64,000 nucleotides of DNA from Arthrobacter dokdonellae (GTDB lineage Bacteria > Actinomycetota > Actinomycetes > Actinomycetales > Micrococcaceae): NCBI RefSeq assembly GCF_003268655.1, contig NZ_CP029642.1:992001-1056000 (forward strand). Direction: 5' to 3'. Position 1 is the first letter of the stretch. Each line of letters begins with the position of its first letter. Below are positions 1 to 7,641 of this stretch, piece by piece. The translations under genes and the position numbers were made by a program. Below the pieces are notes generated by a model. The model saw only the letters and a list, made by a program, of their open reading frames with translations. It was not told where the DNA came from and made no database searches.

Positions 1-547
1 GGAACTGGAGCAGCTCAAATTCGGTGCTGGTGAGTGAAATTTCCGTGCCGGCACGGGATACTTCGCGGGTGTCCCGGTTGAGCACCAGGTCGCCCACGCG
101 CAGCTCTGCCGTGTCGACGGCGGTGACGCCGGCCCGCTGGACGATGCGGTGCAGGCGCAGCAGCACCTCCTCCATGCTGAACGGCTTGGTCACGTAGTCG
201 TCGCCGCCGGCGTGCAGTCCCGTGAGCTTGTCCGCGACGGCGTCCTTGGCGGTGAGGAACAGGGCCGGGATGTCAGGGTAGATGGTGCGCATGCGGCCCA
301 GCAGTTCCACGCCGTCCATGCCGGGCATCATGACATCGAGGACCAGGACGTCCGGGTGGAAGGAGCGGGCCGTCTTGAGGGCCTGCTGGCCGTCGTGCGC
401 CACGGCGATGTCCCATCCTGCCAGCTCAAGGCCCATGCGCATCAGGTCGGCCAGCGACGGCTCGTCGTCGACCACCAGCGCGCGGATGGGTTCGCCGCCG
501 GGGCGGGTCAGCTTGTCGGGGCCGTTGGCATGGATTGGGAGGGACAT
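1..547 (-). CDS. OmpR-family response regulator (3' end beyond window)
   Basis: This is a two-component response regulator that would activate or repress transcription after phosphorylation by a histidine kinase, which is not in the window. The start is the ATG at 547. A receiver domain follows with the acidic pair VVDDEP near residue 26, the phospho-acceptor Asp71 in VLVLDVMMPGMDG, and the conserved lysine in DDYVTKPF. After a short linker comes the start of a winged-helix output domain (LTSTEFELLQF), cut off by the window edge. The receiver-plus-winged-helix order is typical of OmpR/MprA/TrcR-type regulators. Target genes cannot be named from this fragment. The 20-residue extension before the receiver is slightly long for the family, so a downstream start is possible. 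Confidence 0.9.
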   Translation of the reverse strand, partial: MSLPIHANGPDKLTRPGGEPIRALVVDDEPSLADLMRMGLELAGWDIAVAHDGQQALKTARSFHPDVLVLDVMMPGMDGVELLGRMRTIYPDIPALFLTAKDAVADKLTGLHAGGDDYVTKPFSMEEVLLRLHRIVQRAGVTAVDTAELRVGDLVLNRDTREVSRAGTEISLTSTEFELLQF

Positions 548-550
548 GCC

Positions 551-934
551 TCAATTCTCCGACGTTCTTCCCGACTGTGACTGGAAGACTGCTGGGAGTT
601 TTCTGTGTGGATGCGTTCGGCCGTCCCGCCCCGTCCGACAGGGGGCCTTGACGGTATGCGTGAGGCGCCTCGCCAAGGACAGGGTCACGACCCTGCCCTC
701 CAGGCTCGGGTCCTGTTCCAGGAACGCCAATGAAGCCATGTCCGCCACGAGGGTCAGTTTCGCGAACCTGTCCACCAATGAAGGGACGGGGCCGACGCCG
801 GGCAACTTCCGGTTGGTCGAGTCCAGGGCCGCCACGGAGAATGTGCCATTCCCGCTGAACAAGTCGTGATGAAGGGCGGAGATTTCCTGGCGGTGTTTTT
901 GCCGGATCGTCTCGACGAGGTTCTCAAGATCCAC
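551..934 (-). CDS. Hypothetical protein, unknown function
   Basis: This is a possible 127-residue protein that I do not recognise. It starts at a GTG (934) without a convincing ribosome binding site and ends just upstream of the response regulator start. Third codon positions are strongly G/C for about the first 95 codons, which supports real coding. The last 30 codons, after VKAPC, lose that bias and read as arginine/proline-rich noise, so the frame may be shifted or the gene truncated. It is divergent from the ribbon-helix-helix gene at 974, with about 40 bp between the start codons. A toxin-antitoxin relationship is possible but nothing in the sequence proves it. Confidence 0.4.
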   Translation of the reverse strand: MDLENLVETIRQKHRQEISALHHDLFSGNGTFSVAALDSTNRKLPGVGPVPSLVDRFAKLTLVADMASLAFLEQDPSLEGRVVTLSLARRLTHTVKAPCRTGRDGRTHPHRKLPAVFQSQSGRTSEN

Positions 935-973
935 TTCGTCAGACTAGCCGCAGAGCAGGACGTTGCACGGGCG

Positions 974-1306
974 GTGACGGAGGCCGAGATTGACCGATGG
1001 GTCGAGGAAGCCAGGGCCGGGTACAACGTGGAAGGACTGAAGACCCGGATGGGGCGTCCTGCCAGAGGCGCAGCGGCGTCGCAGGCCGTGCCGGTGCGGT
1101 TGGCCACCGAGGAGATTGCGGCGGCCTTTGCGCGTGCTGGGCGCGAGAACCTGATCCGTCCTGAAGCGTTCGGTGCTGCGCTGTCGGCCTGGGCGCAAGG
1201 GCGCACAGCGCGTGATGAGGTCCCGGACGGCCTCGACGCCGTCGCGGTCGCGCTCAACGACGCCGCATCACAGTACGTTGCGCCCAAAGTGCGCTCACAG
1301 GACTGA
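974..1306 (+). CDS. Ribbon-helix-helix (CopG-like) DNA-binding protein
   Basis: This small 110-residue protein resembles actinobacterial antitoxin-type regulators. It begins TEAEIDRWVEEARAGYNVE, followed by GRPARG and a segment PVRLATEEIAAAF that looks like the strand and helix of a ribbon-helix-helix fold. The open frame extends upstream to a GTG at 866, but that part has poor codon bias and would overlap the divergent gene. I chose the GTG at 974, where family-like sequence begins. Proteins of this type usually bind operators as dimers, often their own. The C-terminal part (DEVPDGLDAVAVALNDAAS) is longer than in the shortest antitoxins. There is no obvious toxin downstream; the next feature is a tRNA gene on the other strand. 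Confidence 0.6.
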   Translation: MTEAEIDRWVEEARAGYNVEGLKTRMGRPARGAAASQAVPVRLATEEIAAAFARAGRENLIRPEAFGAALSAWAQGRTARDEVPDGLDAVAVALNDAASQYVAPKVRSQD

Positions 1307-1318
1307 AACTACAAAGCC

Positions 1319-1364
1319 AAAAGGCGCCCACTTCGCTGTCAAATCAACGATGTGGACGCCTTTT
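1319..1364 (-). terminator. Terminator hairpin after tRNA-Ser(CGA)
   Basis: An imperfect inverted repeat pairs AAAAGGCGCCCAC with GTGGACGCCTTTT around a loop of about 20 bases. Read on the minus strand it lies directly after the tRNA-Ser gene and ends in a T run. On the plus strand it also follows the ribbon-helix-helix gene, so it may act in both directions. Confidence 0.6.
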
Positions 1365-1367
1365 CCT

Positions 1368-1457
1368 TGGCGGTGACGGTGGGATTTGAACCCACGTCAG
1401 GCTCTCACCTGAACAACATTTCGAGTGTTGCACCTTCGGCCGCTCGGACACGTCACC
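1368..1457 (-). tRNA. tRNA-Ser (anticodon CGA), CCA encoded
   Basis: The minus strand reads GGTGACGTGTCCGAGCGG at the 5' end and closes with CGTCACC plus discriminator G and an encoded CCA. The acceptor stem is a perfect 7 bp, the TψC arm reads GGGTTCAAATCCC, and a long variable arm is present, as expected for class II serine tRNA. The anticodon loop CTCGAAA gives anticodon CGA, reading UCG codons. Confidence 0.97.
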
Positions 1458-1539
1458 AACTCGGAAGATACTACCGGTTGGAGCGGTCAGTTCAAAAATG
1501 CGCAGCGCCGCCAGCACGCGAATGCGGCAGGATAAGGGC

Positions 1540-2727
1540 ATGGACAGTGGAACGCAGTGTGCCTGGAGCTGGCACAAACAGGGCTTGGACGGATCACTCG
1601 CGGACCGGGACGCCGGCCAGGTCCTTGGCAACGCGGGCTGGGCGCGCTCCGTGGGCGGCGCCAACCCGTACCTGACCCTCTTCTCGAGGGCCGGCATCCG
1701 GCGTGAACAGGCCGACGCCGACGTCGCCGCCCTGCGCATCCATGAACTGCCGACGGCGCGCGGCTGCACCTATGTGCTGGGCGCGGACGACTTCGCGTGG
1801 GCGCTTGCCCTGGGACGGGACGCCGCGGAGGCGCAGTCCAAGCTCATGGACAAGCTGGAGGTGCCGCGCGCGGAACTGGCCGCGCTGGAAGTGGCCGTGC
1901 TCGGGGTCCTCGGCTCCGGCGTCGCGCCTGGGGCGGACGGGCGGAGCGCCATGGACCCCAAGGAGCTCAAGGACCGGCTGGGTGATGCCGTGCGGAGCCT
2001 AGGCGAGGCCGGCAGGAAGAAAGGCGCCTCCACCACGCTGCCCACCGTGCTGGGGCTGCTGCAGGCGGATGGGCGCATCCGGCGCGTCCCCGTCAACGGC
2101 CGGCTGGACCAGCAGCGCTACGCGTACACTGCCTGGGGCCTGGAGGCGGCACCGCTGACGCCGGAGCAGACGCGCACCAGGCTCATGGAGCGCTACCTCG
2201 GCTGGACCGGCGGAGCCGCGCTGAAGCAGACCCAATGGTTCACGGCGTTCACCGTTGCACAGACCAAGTCGGCGCTCGCCGCGGCCGGGGCCGTGGAACT
2301 GGACGGGCTGTGGATGCTGCCCGCGGATGCCGACGCGCGGGAGAACTTCACCGCCCCGCGCGAGGAGCAGGTGCAGCTCCTCGCTGGCAGTGATTCGCTG
2401 TTCCTGCTCCGGCGCAACGCCGCGGACCACTTTGCCGAGGAGGACCAGGGGCGCCAGCTCGGCAGCACCCGGCTGGCGCTGCAGGCGGACCTTCCGGACC
2501 ACCCGATCGTGGACCGCGGCCGGATCATCGGCCTGTGGCAGTACGATCCCGGCGAGGAACGCATCGCCCACTGGCTCTTCAACGCGCCCACGAACGCCGT
2601 GACGCACAGGATCAAGGAGGTGCAGGCATTTATCCGCGACGACCTGGGCGACTTCCGCAGCTTCAGCCTGGACTCGCCGTCGAGCAGGCAAAAGCGGATC
2701 GACGCGCTGAACAACGCCGACAGTTAG
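1540..2727 (+). CDS. Winged-helix DNA-binding protein, AlkZ/HTH_42-like
   Basis: This 395-residue protein resembles the tandem winged-helix family (HTH_42) that includes the AlkZ/YcaQ DNA glycosylases and many uncharacterised actinobacterial DNA-binding proteins. A central segment (STTLPTVLGLLQADGRIRRVP) looks like a winged helix, and a following segment (GWTGGAALKQTQWFTAFTVAQ) sits where family members carry their conserved tryptophan-rich helix. The start is set at the ATG at 1540, preceded by a purine-rich stretch; the frame opens a little earlier but that part has no coding character. Its stop codon abuts the stop of tadA on the other strand. A DNA-repair role is only suggested by homology of fold, and a regulator is equally possible. 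Confidence 0.7.
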   Translation: MDSGTQCAWSWHKQGLDGSLADRDAGQVLGNAGWARSVGGANPYLTLFSRAGIRREQADADVAALRIHELPTARGCTYVLGADDFAWALALGRDAAEAQSKLMDKLEVPRAELAALEVAVLGVLGSGVAPGADGRSAMDPKELKDRLGDAVRSLGEAGRKKGASTTLPTVLGLLQADGRIRRVPVNGRLDQQRYAYTAWGLEAAPLTPEQTRTRLMERYLGWTGGAALKQTQWFTAFTVAQTKSALAAAGAVELDGLWMLPADADARENFTAPREEQVQLLAGSDSLFLLRRNAADHFAEEDQGRQLGSTRLALQADLPDHPIVDRGRIIGLWQYDPGEERIAHWLFNAPTNAVTHRIKEVQAFIRDDLGDFRSFSLDSPSSRQKRIDALNNADS

Positions 2728-3213
2728 TCAGCGGTGGGTGGCGAAGAAGTCCCTCAGCAGCGCCGCGCATTCGTTCTGGCGCACGCCGGGAAACACTTCC
2801 ACCCAGTGGTTGAGGCGGCGCTCGCGGAGGACGTCGAACACGGAGCCGGCGGCCCCGGCCTTCTCATCCCAAGCACCGAAAACCACCTTCGGCAACCGTG
2901 CCAGGAGGACGGCTCCGGCGCACATGGTGCACGGTTCAAGCGTGACCACCAGCGTGCATCCCTCCAGCCGCCACCCGCCCAGTCGCTGCGCGGCTTCCCG
3001 GATGGCCACCATCTCGGCGTGCGCCGTGGGGTCCCCATGCGCCTCACGCTCGTTGCGCCCCACCCCCAGCAGGCCGCCGTCGGGCCCCAGGACGACGGCG
3101 CCGATGGGCACGTCCCCCGTTTCCAGGGCGCGGCGTGCCTCCCCCAGGGCGACGCCCATCCACCCGGCATGCAGGGCCGTGGCGGGGGTCTCGATTGGGT
3201 GCGATTTAGACAT
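2728..3213 (-). CDS. tadA: tRNA adenosine(34) deaminase TadA
   Basis: TadA deaminates adenosine to inosine at the wobble position of tRNA-Arg(ACG), which this window also encodes at 24.8 kb. The 161-residue protein shows the cytidine-deaminase fold signature: the zinc ligand and catalytic Glu in HAEM (His65, Glu67) and the second zinc motif PCTMCAGA (Cys95, Cys98). I used the ATG at 3213; a GTG three codons upstream is the alternative. It is divergent from upp, with about 30 bp between the starts, so the two promoters must overlap. The length and motifs fit TadA better than guanine or cytosine deaminases. Confidence 0.93.
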   Translation of the reverse strand: MSKSHPIETPATALHAGWMGVALGEARRALETGDVPIGAVVLGPDGGLLGVGRNEREAHGDPTAHAEMVAIREAAQRLGGWRLEGCTLVVTLEPCTMCAGAVLLARLPKVVFGAWDEKAGAAGSVFDVLRERRLNHWVEVFPGVRQNECAALLRDFFATHR

Positions 3214-3244
3214 GGGGGACACGGCTCAATGGTAGCTTTTATCT

Positions 3245-3883
3245 ATGCGCGTACTGGTTGCGGATCATCCGCTGATTGCCCACAAGTTGACCGTCCTGCG
3301 GGACAAGAACACCCCGTCCCCCATCTTCCGCCTGCTCACCGAGGAGCTCGTGACCCTGCTGGCCTACGAGGCAACCCGCGAAGTGCGCGTGGAGCCGGTC
3401 AACATTGAAACGCCCGTAACGTCCACGGTCGGCACCGGCCTGGTTAAGCCCACGCCACTGGTGGTGCCGATCCTGCGCGCCGGGTTGGGCATGCTTGAGG
3501 GCATGACGCGCCTGCTTCCCACCGCCGAGGTCGGTTTCCTGGGCATGGCCCGCAACGAGGAAACCCTCGAGGCCATCACCTACGCCGAGCGGTTGCCCGA
3601 GGACCTGACCGGCCGTCAGGTGTATGTGCTGGATCCCATGCTGGCCACGGGCGGGACGCTGATTGAGGCGTTTAAGTTCCTCTTTGACCGGGGCGCCGCG
3701 GACATCACCTGCATCTGCCTGCTCGCCGCGCCGGAGGGCCTGGCCCGCCTCGAAGCCGCCCACGGCGACCGCGACAACGTCCACGTGGTCCTTGCCTCGA
3801 TTGACGAGGGCCTGAATGAGAAGTCCTACATCGTGCCAGGCCTAGGCGACGCCGGCGACCGCCTCTACGGGGTCGTCGACTGA
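3245..3883 (+). CDS. upp: Uracil phosphoribosyltransferase
   Basis: Upp makes UMP from uracil and PRPP in pyrimidine salvage in the cytoplasm. The 212-residue length is typical. The PRPP-binding loop is visible as [13 protein letters not shown] near residues 126-138, and the uracil-binding C-terminal region ([14 protein letters not shown]) is intact. The ATG at 3245 is the natural start, close to the divergent tadA start. A strong palindromic hairpin (3923-3982) follows and should terminate the transcript. There are no unusual features. Confidence 0.97.
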   Translation: MRVLVADHPLIAHKLTVLRDKNTPSPIFRLLTEELVTLLAYEATREVRVEPVNIETPVTSTVGTGLVKPTPLVVPILRAGLGMLEGMTRLLPTAEVGFLGMARNEETLEAITYAERLPEDLTGRQVYVLDPMLATGGTLIEAFKFLFDRGAADITCICLLAAPEGLARLEAAHGDRDNVHVVLASIDEGLNEKSYIVPGLGDAGDRLYGVVD

Positions 3884-3922
3884 CGGACGTGTCTGGCGTG
3901 CCGTAACGATGCCGCCGGTTAA

Positions 3923-3982
3923 AACTGTGACGCGGTGGTTGCTGATAATCCGTGGATTTTCAGCAACCACCGCGTCACAGTT
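3923..3982. terminator. Long perfect hairpin between convergent upp and transglycosylase genes
   Basis: Two 23-nt arms (3923-3945 and 3960-3982) pair perfectly around a 14-nt loop. The arm starts AACTG and ends GCTGA. It lies between convergent genes and should work as a bidirectional terminator, although there is no long T run. The arm matches the dispersed palindrome family at 16.8, 27.0 and 47.0 kb at about 16 of 23 positions, so it looks like a diverged relative. Confidence 0.75.
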
Positions 3983-4000
3983 GGTTAAGCCCCGTGCCGG

Positions 4001-4720
4001 TCAGTACCAGCCGGCGGCGACTTCCTGGGCCCACGCGCCGCAGGGCGTGCCGTAACGGCCCTCAATGTATGTCAGTCCCCAGCGGATCTGCGTCTTGTAG
4101 TTGGTGCGGTAGTCGGCGCCGGTGCTGGCCATCTTTTCGGCCGGCAGCGACTGGGCGATGCCGTAGGCGCCGCTCGAGGCGTTTTCCGCCGACGTCAGCC
4201 AGCTGGACTCCTGCGTCCACAGGCGGTTCAGGCAGCCCATCTGGTCTCCGCCCCAGCCCTTCGCGCTGAGCAGGCCCGCGGCATACGCCTGCGCGCCCGC
4301 GGGATCGTCCACAAGCGCCGGCGCCGCAGGCTTGGCGGGCGCCGCGGCGGGCTTGGCTACAGGAGTGACGGAGTCCGCTTCGCTCTTGACGGCAGGGGCC
4401 TTGGCCTTCGCCTTGGCCACGGAGCTGACGTCGATGTGGGAAAAGCTGACAGCTATGTCCGACGGGGCGGAAACGGCCGACGGCGAGGCCGTCGCGCCCG
4501 AAACCAGGCTCGCCGCCGCAAGGCCGCCGGGCACATTGTTGGTGGCCGCCTGGGCCAGCCCTCCGCCGGCCAGCAACGCCGCGGCGACGGCCACAACGGC
4601 CATGCGGCGTGCGGGCCCACCGGTTTTCGCTGCCGAGGCCTCCTGCTTGAGGGTCTCGCGGCGGGACTGCTTGCGTGCGGGTTCGGCACGGCGCCGGCCG
4701 TGCTGTGGTGCTGAAGACAT
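4001..4720 (-). CDS. Secreted lytic transglycosylase-like protein
   Basis: This 239-residue exported protein probably cleaves or remodels peptidoglycan. It has a long basic N-terminus, a hydrophobic export segment (AVVAVAAALLAGGGLAQA, residues 41-58), an Ala/Pro/Lys-rich linker, and a C-terminal lysozyme-like transglycosylase domain. Within that domain LNRLWTQESSW carries the probable catalytic Glu171, followed by NASSGAYGIAQ. The domain continues through WGLTYIEGRYGTPCGAWA to the end. The frame is open well upstream, but the ATG at 4720 lies just after a cyclic-di-AMP riboswitch, and the upstream stretch is RNA leader rather than protein. In actinobacteria that riboswitch class commonly controls wall-lytic enzymes and resuscitation factors. 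The precise bond cleaved cannot be told from sequence. Confidence 0.9.
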   Translation of the reverse strand: MSSAPQHGRRRAEPARKQSRRETLKQEASAAKTGGPARRMAVVAVAAALLAGGGLAQAATNNVPGGLAAASLVSGATASPSAVSAPSDIAVSFSHIDVSSVAKAKAKAPAVKSEADSVTPVAKPAAAPAKPAAPALVDDPAGAQAYAAGLLSAKGWGGDQMGCLNRLWTQESSWLTSAENASSGAYGIAQSLPAEKMASTGADYRTNYKTQIRWGLTYIEGRYGTPCGAWAQEVAAGWY

Positions 4721-4735
4721 AAGGGTAGGGCCTCT

Positions 4736-4930
4736 CCACGCCTGCGAGGTGAGCTGTCGGGAACGGATGGGAGCATCCGGCCGGGCGGCGGGCAGCAGCT
4801 GCTGCACGGACTTTCGGCTTAACCCCAAGGGCTTCCATGGGTAGGAGGCCCGCAAAGATTGGGTCCCCCGTCTCTGCCACATGAGTGAACGGGAAATGGG
4901 CGGCGGCAGAGCTCGGCGAACCGTCCATTT
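4736..4930 (-). promoter_or_regulatory. ydaO/yuaA-type cyclic-di-AMP riboswitch
   Basis: On the minus strand the leader of the transglycosylase gene contains the conserved ydaO blocks in order: TTCGCCGAGCTCTGCCG, then GAGACGGGGGACCCAAT, GGGGTTAAGCC, CCGTTCCCGACAGCTCACC and finally TCGCAGGCGTGGAG close to the start codon. Spacing and order match the known family, which binds cyclic di-AMP and in actinobacteria controls peptidoglycan hydrolases. It is expected to turn off expression when cyclic di-AMP is high. Boundaries are approximate. Confidence 0.92.
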
Positions 4931-5034
4931 GTGCCCAGGAACCGTGGGTGGCTCAGCGGGCACTCACCCCACGCTACAGAAGCCGGACACCCTTGTCACA
5001 TTTTGGTAACGACCGTGGGCAAGGCAACATTTAC

Positions 5035-5047
5035 TTAGCAATGCTAA
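5035..5047. promoter_or_regulatory. Probable MarR operator palindrome
   Basis: TTAGCAATGCTAA is a 13-bp palindrome about 60 bp upstream of the MarR gene, and a second TATGCTAA half-site follows at 5054-5061. Short AT-rich palindromes in this position are typical autoregulatory MarR sites. The binding itself is inferred. Confidence 0.55.
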
Positions 5048-5105
5048 TGACCTATGCTAAATGACAGACCATACGTAACCTAGTGGACCCAGGTTGATAC
5101 AAAAG

Positions 5106-5675
5106 ATGACTCAAACCCCTGTCGGCACTGTGCCTCGAATCACAGCATCGGACCAGCCTTCCGTTGCCGCGGACCGAGCGGCTGGGGGCCACGGTGCTGC
5201 GGACGTGGCGGCCGGCACCCCGGCGGCACAGAGGAAGGTTGCCGCGGCCAGGCGTCCGGCCGGGGCGGCCCCACTCGCCGCCGAGCTGCGCGTGGCCATC
5301 ATGCGGACTTCCCGGCGGCTGCGCGCCGAAGCCGCCTCCCGAGACATCAGCCCTGGCCAATATTCGGTCCTGGCGGGCATCCTCAACGGGCCCCTGACCG
5401 TCGGGGAGTTGGCCGAGCGCGAACAGGTCCAGGCTCCGTCGATGACCCGGATCGTCAACGGGCTCGAGGCAGCCGGTTATGTCACCCGCGGGGAGAACCC
5501 GCAGGACCGGCGGCAGGTGCTTGTCCACGTGACCGGGGCCGGCACCGCCGTCCTGCAGCGGGCCCGGTCCCGCCGGACGCAGTGGCTGGCGAAGCGCGTC
5601 GCGGGCCTGTCCCCGGCGGAGCGGGCCACCCTCCACGAGGCGGCCCGGATACTGCAGGAGATGAGCGCCAAATGA
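5106..5675 (+). CDS. MarR-family transcriptional regulator
   Basis: This 189-residue repressor probably controls the MFS exporter gene that follows. After a variable, Ala-rich N-terminal stretch of about 60 residues, the winged-helix domain begins (AELRVAIMRTSRRLRAEA), with the recognition region LAEREQVQAPSMTRIVNGLEAAGYV and the wing ENPQDRRQVLVHVTGAG. I used the ATG at 5106; a TTG four codons upstream is also possible. Its stop overlaps the transporter start (ATGA), indicating translational coupling. Palindromic sites at 5035-5061 may be its operators. MarR proteins usually release DNA when they bind small phenolic or toxic compounds. Confidence 0.92.
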   Translation: MTQTPVGTVPRITASDQPSVAADRAAGGHGAADVAAGTPAAQRKVAAARRPAGAAPLAAELRVAIMRTSRRLRAEAASRDISPGQYSVLAGILNGPLTVGELAEREQVQAPSMTRIVNGLEAAGYVTRGENPQDRRQVLVHVTGAGTAVLQRARSRRTQWLAKRVAGLSPAERATLHEAARILQEMSAK

Positions 5676-6937
5676 ATTCCATGTTCCGCGCGCTGAAGGT
5701 GTTCAACTACCGTCTCTGGGTGACGGGGGCGCTGGTGTCCAACATCGGCACCTGGATGCAGCGCGTGGCCCAGGACTGGCTGGTCCTGACCATATTGACC
5801 CACAACTCCGGAACGGCCGCCGGCATCACCACAGGCCTGCAGTTCCTGCCCATCGTCTTCCTCGGCCCCTTTGCCGGCCTGCTGGGCGACCGCGTCAACA
5901 AGCGCAAGCTGCTGCTGTGCACCCAGACCGCCATGGGCCTGTGTGCCCTTGTGCTGGGACTGCTGGTGGTCACGCGGACCGTGGAGCTGTGGCACGTCTA
6001 CGTTTTGGCCCTCCTGCTCGGTGTTGCCAGCGCGTTCGACGCGCCGTCGCGGCAGGCGTTCGTCTCCGAAGTCGTCGCCAAGGAGGACGTGCCCAACGCC
6101 GTCGCACTTAACAGCGCGTCCTTTAACTTGGCACGGCTGGCAGGCCCCGGCGTGGCCGGCCTGGTGATTGCCCTGTTCGGCACGGGCCCGGCCTTCCTTA
6201 TCAATGCCGCCAGCTTTGCCGCCGTGATCTTTTCGCTCTGGCGCATGCGGGTCTCGGAACTGCAGCCCGTGGTGCGCGTCCCCCCCGGCAAGGGCCAGAT
6301 CCGTGAAGGGTTCCGCTACATCCGCCAGCGCCCGGACCTGATGATGATCATGGGTCTGGTGTTCATGGTGGGAACCTTCGGCATGAATTTCCAGATCACC
6401 AACGCGCTCATGGCGACCACCATCTTCCACCTCGGCCCGGGCGAATACGGCCTCCTGGGTTCCGTCATGGCCGTCGGAACGCTTGCGGCGGCCCTGCTGG
6501 CCGCGCGCCGCAAGAAGATGAGGATGCTCTACATTGTGGGCGGGGCACTGGCCTTTGGCGTCACCGTTGCCGTCGCAGCGTTCATGCCCAGCTATGCCCT
6601 GTATGCGCTGGCGCTGGTGCCGGTGGGGCTGGCATCCCTGACCTTCATGAATGCGTGCAACACCACTGTCCAGCTGACCACCGACTCCGCCATGCGCGGG
6701 CGCGTGCTGGCCGTCTACATGGTGGTGCTGCAGGGCGGGACCCCGATCGGCGCGCCCCTGGTGGGCTGGATTGCCACCGCGTTCGGCGCGCGCTGGTCCC
6801 TGTGGATCGGCGCCGTGGTGGCGATTGCCTCCGGGCTGGTGGCGCTGGTCATGATGAACCGCCGGAACCACGTCCGGCTCCGCGACCAAGTGCGTTCGTT
6901 GCGGCCGTTCGCGGTGGCCCAGGCGCTGCACCGGTAG
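5672..6937 (+). CDS. MFS transporter (EntS/MFS_3-like exporter)
   Basis: This 421-residue membrane protein is a probable proton-driven exporter. It has about 12 hydrophobic segments, and the N-terminal region FNYRLWVTGALVSNIGTWMQRVAQDWLVL is characteristic of the MFS_3 branch that contains the enterobactin exporter EntS and related drug/siderophore pumps. A typical intracellular loop motif GLLGDRVNKRKLLL follows the second or third segment. The start at 5672 overlaps the stop of the MarR gene by 4 bp, so the pair forms one operon. The exported compound is not known, but the context argues for a substrate sensed by the MarR protein. Confidence 0.9.
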   Translation: MNSMFRALKVFNYRLWVTGALVSNIGTWMQRVAQDWLVLTILTHNSGTAAGITTGLQFLPIVFLGPFAGLLGDRVNKRKLLLCTQTAMGLCALVLGLLVVTRTVELWHVYVLALLLGVASAFDAPSRQAFVSEVVAKEDVPNAVALNSASFNLARLAGPGVAGLVIALFGTGPAFLINAASFAAVIFSLWRMRVSELQPVVRVPPGKGQIREGFRYIRQRPDLMMIMGLVFMVGTFGMNFQITNALMATTIFHLGPGEYGLLGSVMAVGTLAAALLAARRKKMRMLYIVGGALAFGVTVAVAAFMPSYALYALALVPVGLASLTFMNACNTTVQLTTDSAMRGRVLAVYMVVLQGGTPIGAPLVGWIATAFGARWSLWIGAVVAIASGLVALVMMNRRNHVRLRDQVRSLRPFAVAQALHR

Positions 6938-7641
6938 GCCGGGCTGCCGGGCACGGCACGGGCGTTGAGGGCAGAGATCCGCGGTGCGCAAATTCTTCCA
7001 AGGTACAGCTCTGGCGGTTTCGGCTGCGCCGGACAGCCCGCCAGAGTACCGATGGCGCGGGTTCGACGCCGGAGAGCCCGCCAAAGCTGTCCGCCCGACG
7101 AAGCGAGTCGCTCGGAGCGCGGACTCTAGCACCGATTCACGGGCAATAGCTGTACGCGGCCGGCCGCTTTTTCAGGCCCCGGACCGGCCCTCGGTTTCTC
7201 TTATGAACTAATTGATCCAATGACCGCATTTCACCGAACGATCCCACCCGGTCGACGGCAATATGGGGAATGCGTTCGACATCAACCGCTTTACGTACAA
7301 AAAGTGAGACAAATTGGACACTGTTGGCTTGATCACAAAAGCGGTCGATATCTCATAATGTGGACGTTTGGCCCCTTTGTTACTTGCGAGTTCCATTTAT
7401 TACGTAGGACACTGAATTTGTGAACATCCACTCAGTGAATTCTGCAGCCGCAGCCACCGCCTCCCACAACACAGGCGCACGCCAACACTGTCGTTGTCGA
7501 ATGCAGGCCTAGCACGCACCCCAAGTTCTAGGCATTTTCGGCCCGCAAGGCCAGCCCCACCCGGGCAATTCGTCCTGGCCTTCCAGGACACGAGGAAAGC
7601 ATTCGCGCCGTGACTTACGGCCATACAGCGAGGTAGTTCCC
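6938..7641. other. 704-bp region without a supported gene
   Basis: No frame here has convincing coding character. The first part holds an imperfect hairpin at 7002-7050 (GGTAC...CTCTGGCGG pairing with CCGCCAGAGTACC) that could end the MFS transcript. About 7195-7440 is distinctly AT-richer than the surroundings and probably contains the promoter of the winged-helix gene. The last 200 bases look like an untranslated leader with short GC-rich inverted repeats. A small RNA is possible but not shown. Confidence 0.4.

Noticed and set aside
866..973. Upstream extension of the ribbon-helix-helix gene to a GTG at 866
   Set aside because: Codon bias is weak there and it would overlap the start of the divergent gene. 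Family-like sequence begins at the GTG at 974.
4721..4963. Longer N-terminus of the transglycosylase from 4963
   Set aside because: This stretch matches the ydaO riboswitch blocks and so is RNA leader. The export signal follows the ATG at 4720.
5477..7132. A 551-codon open frame opposite the MarR and MFS genes
   Set aside because: The plus strand has clear MarR and MFS proteins with overlapping start and stop. The minus frame is a GC-rich shadow.
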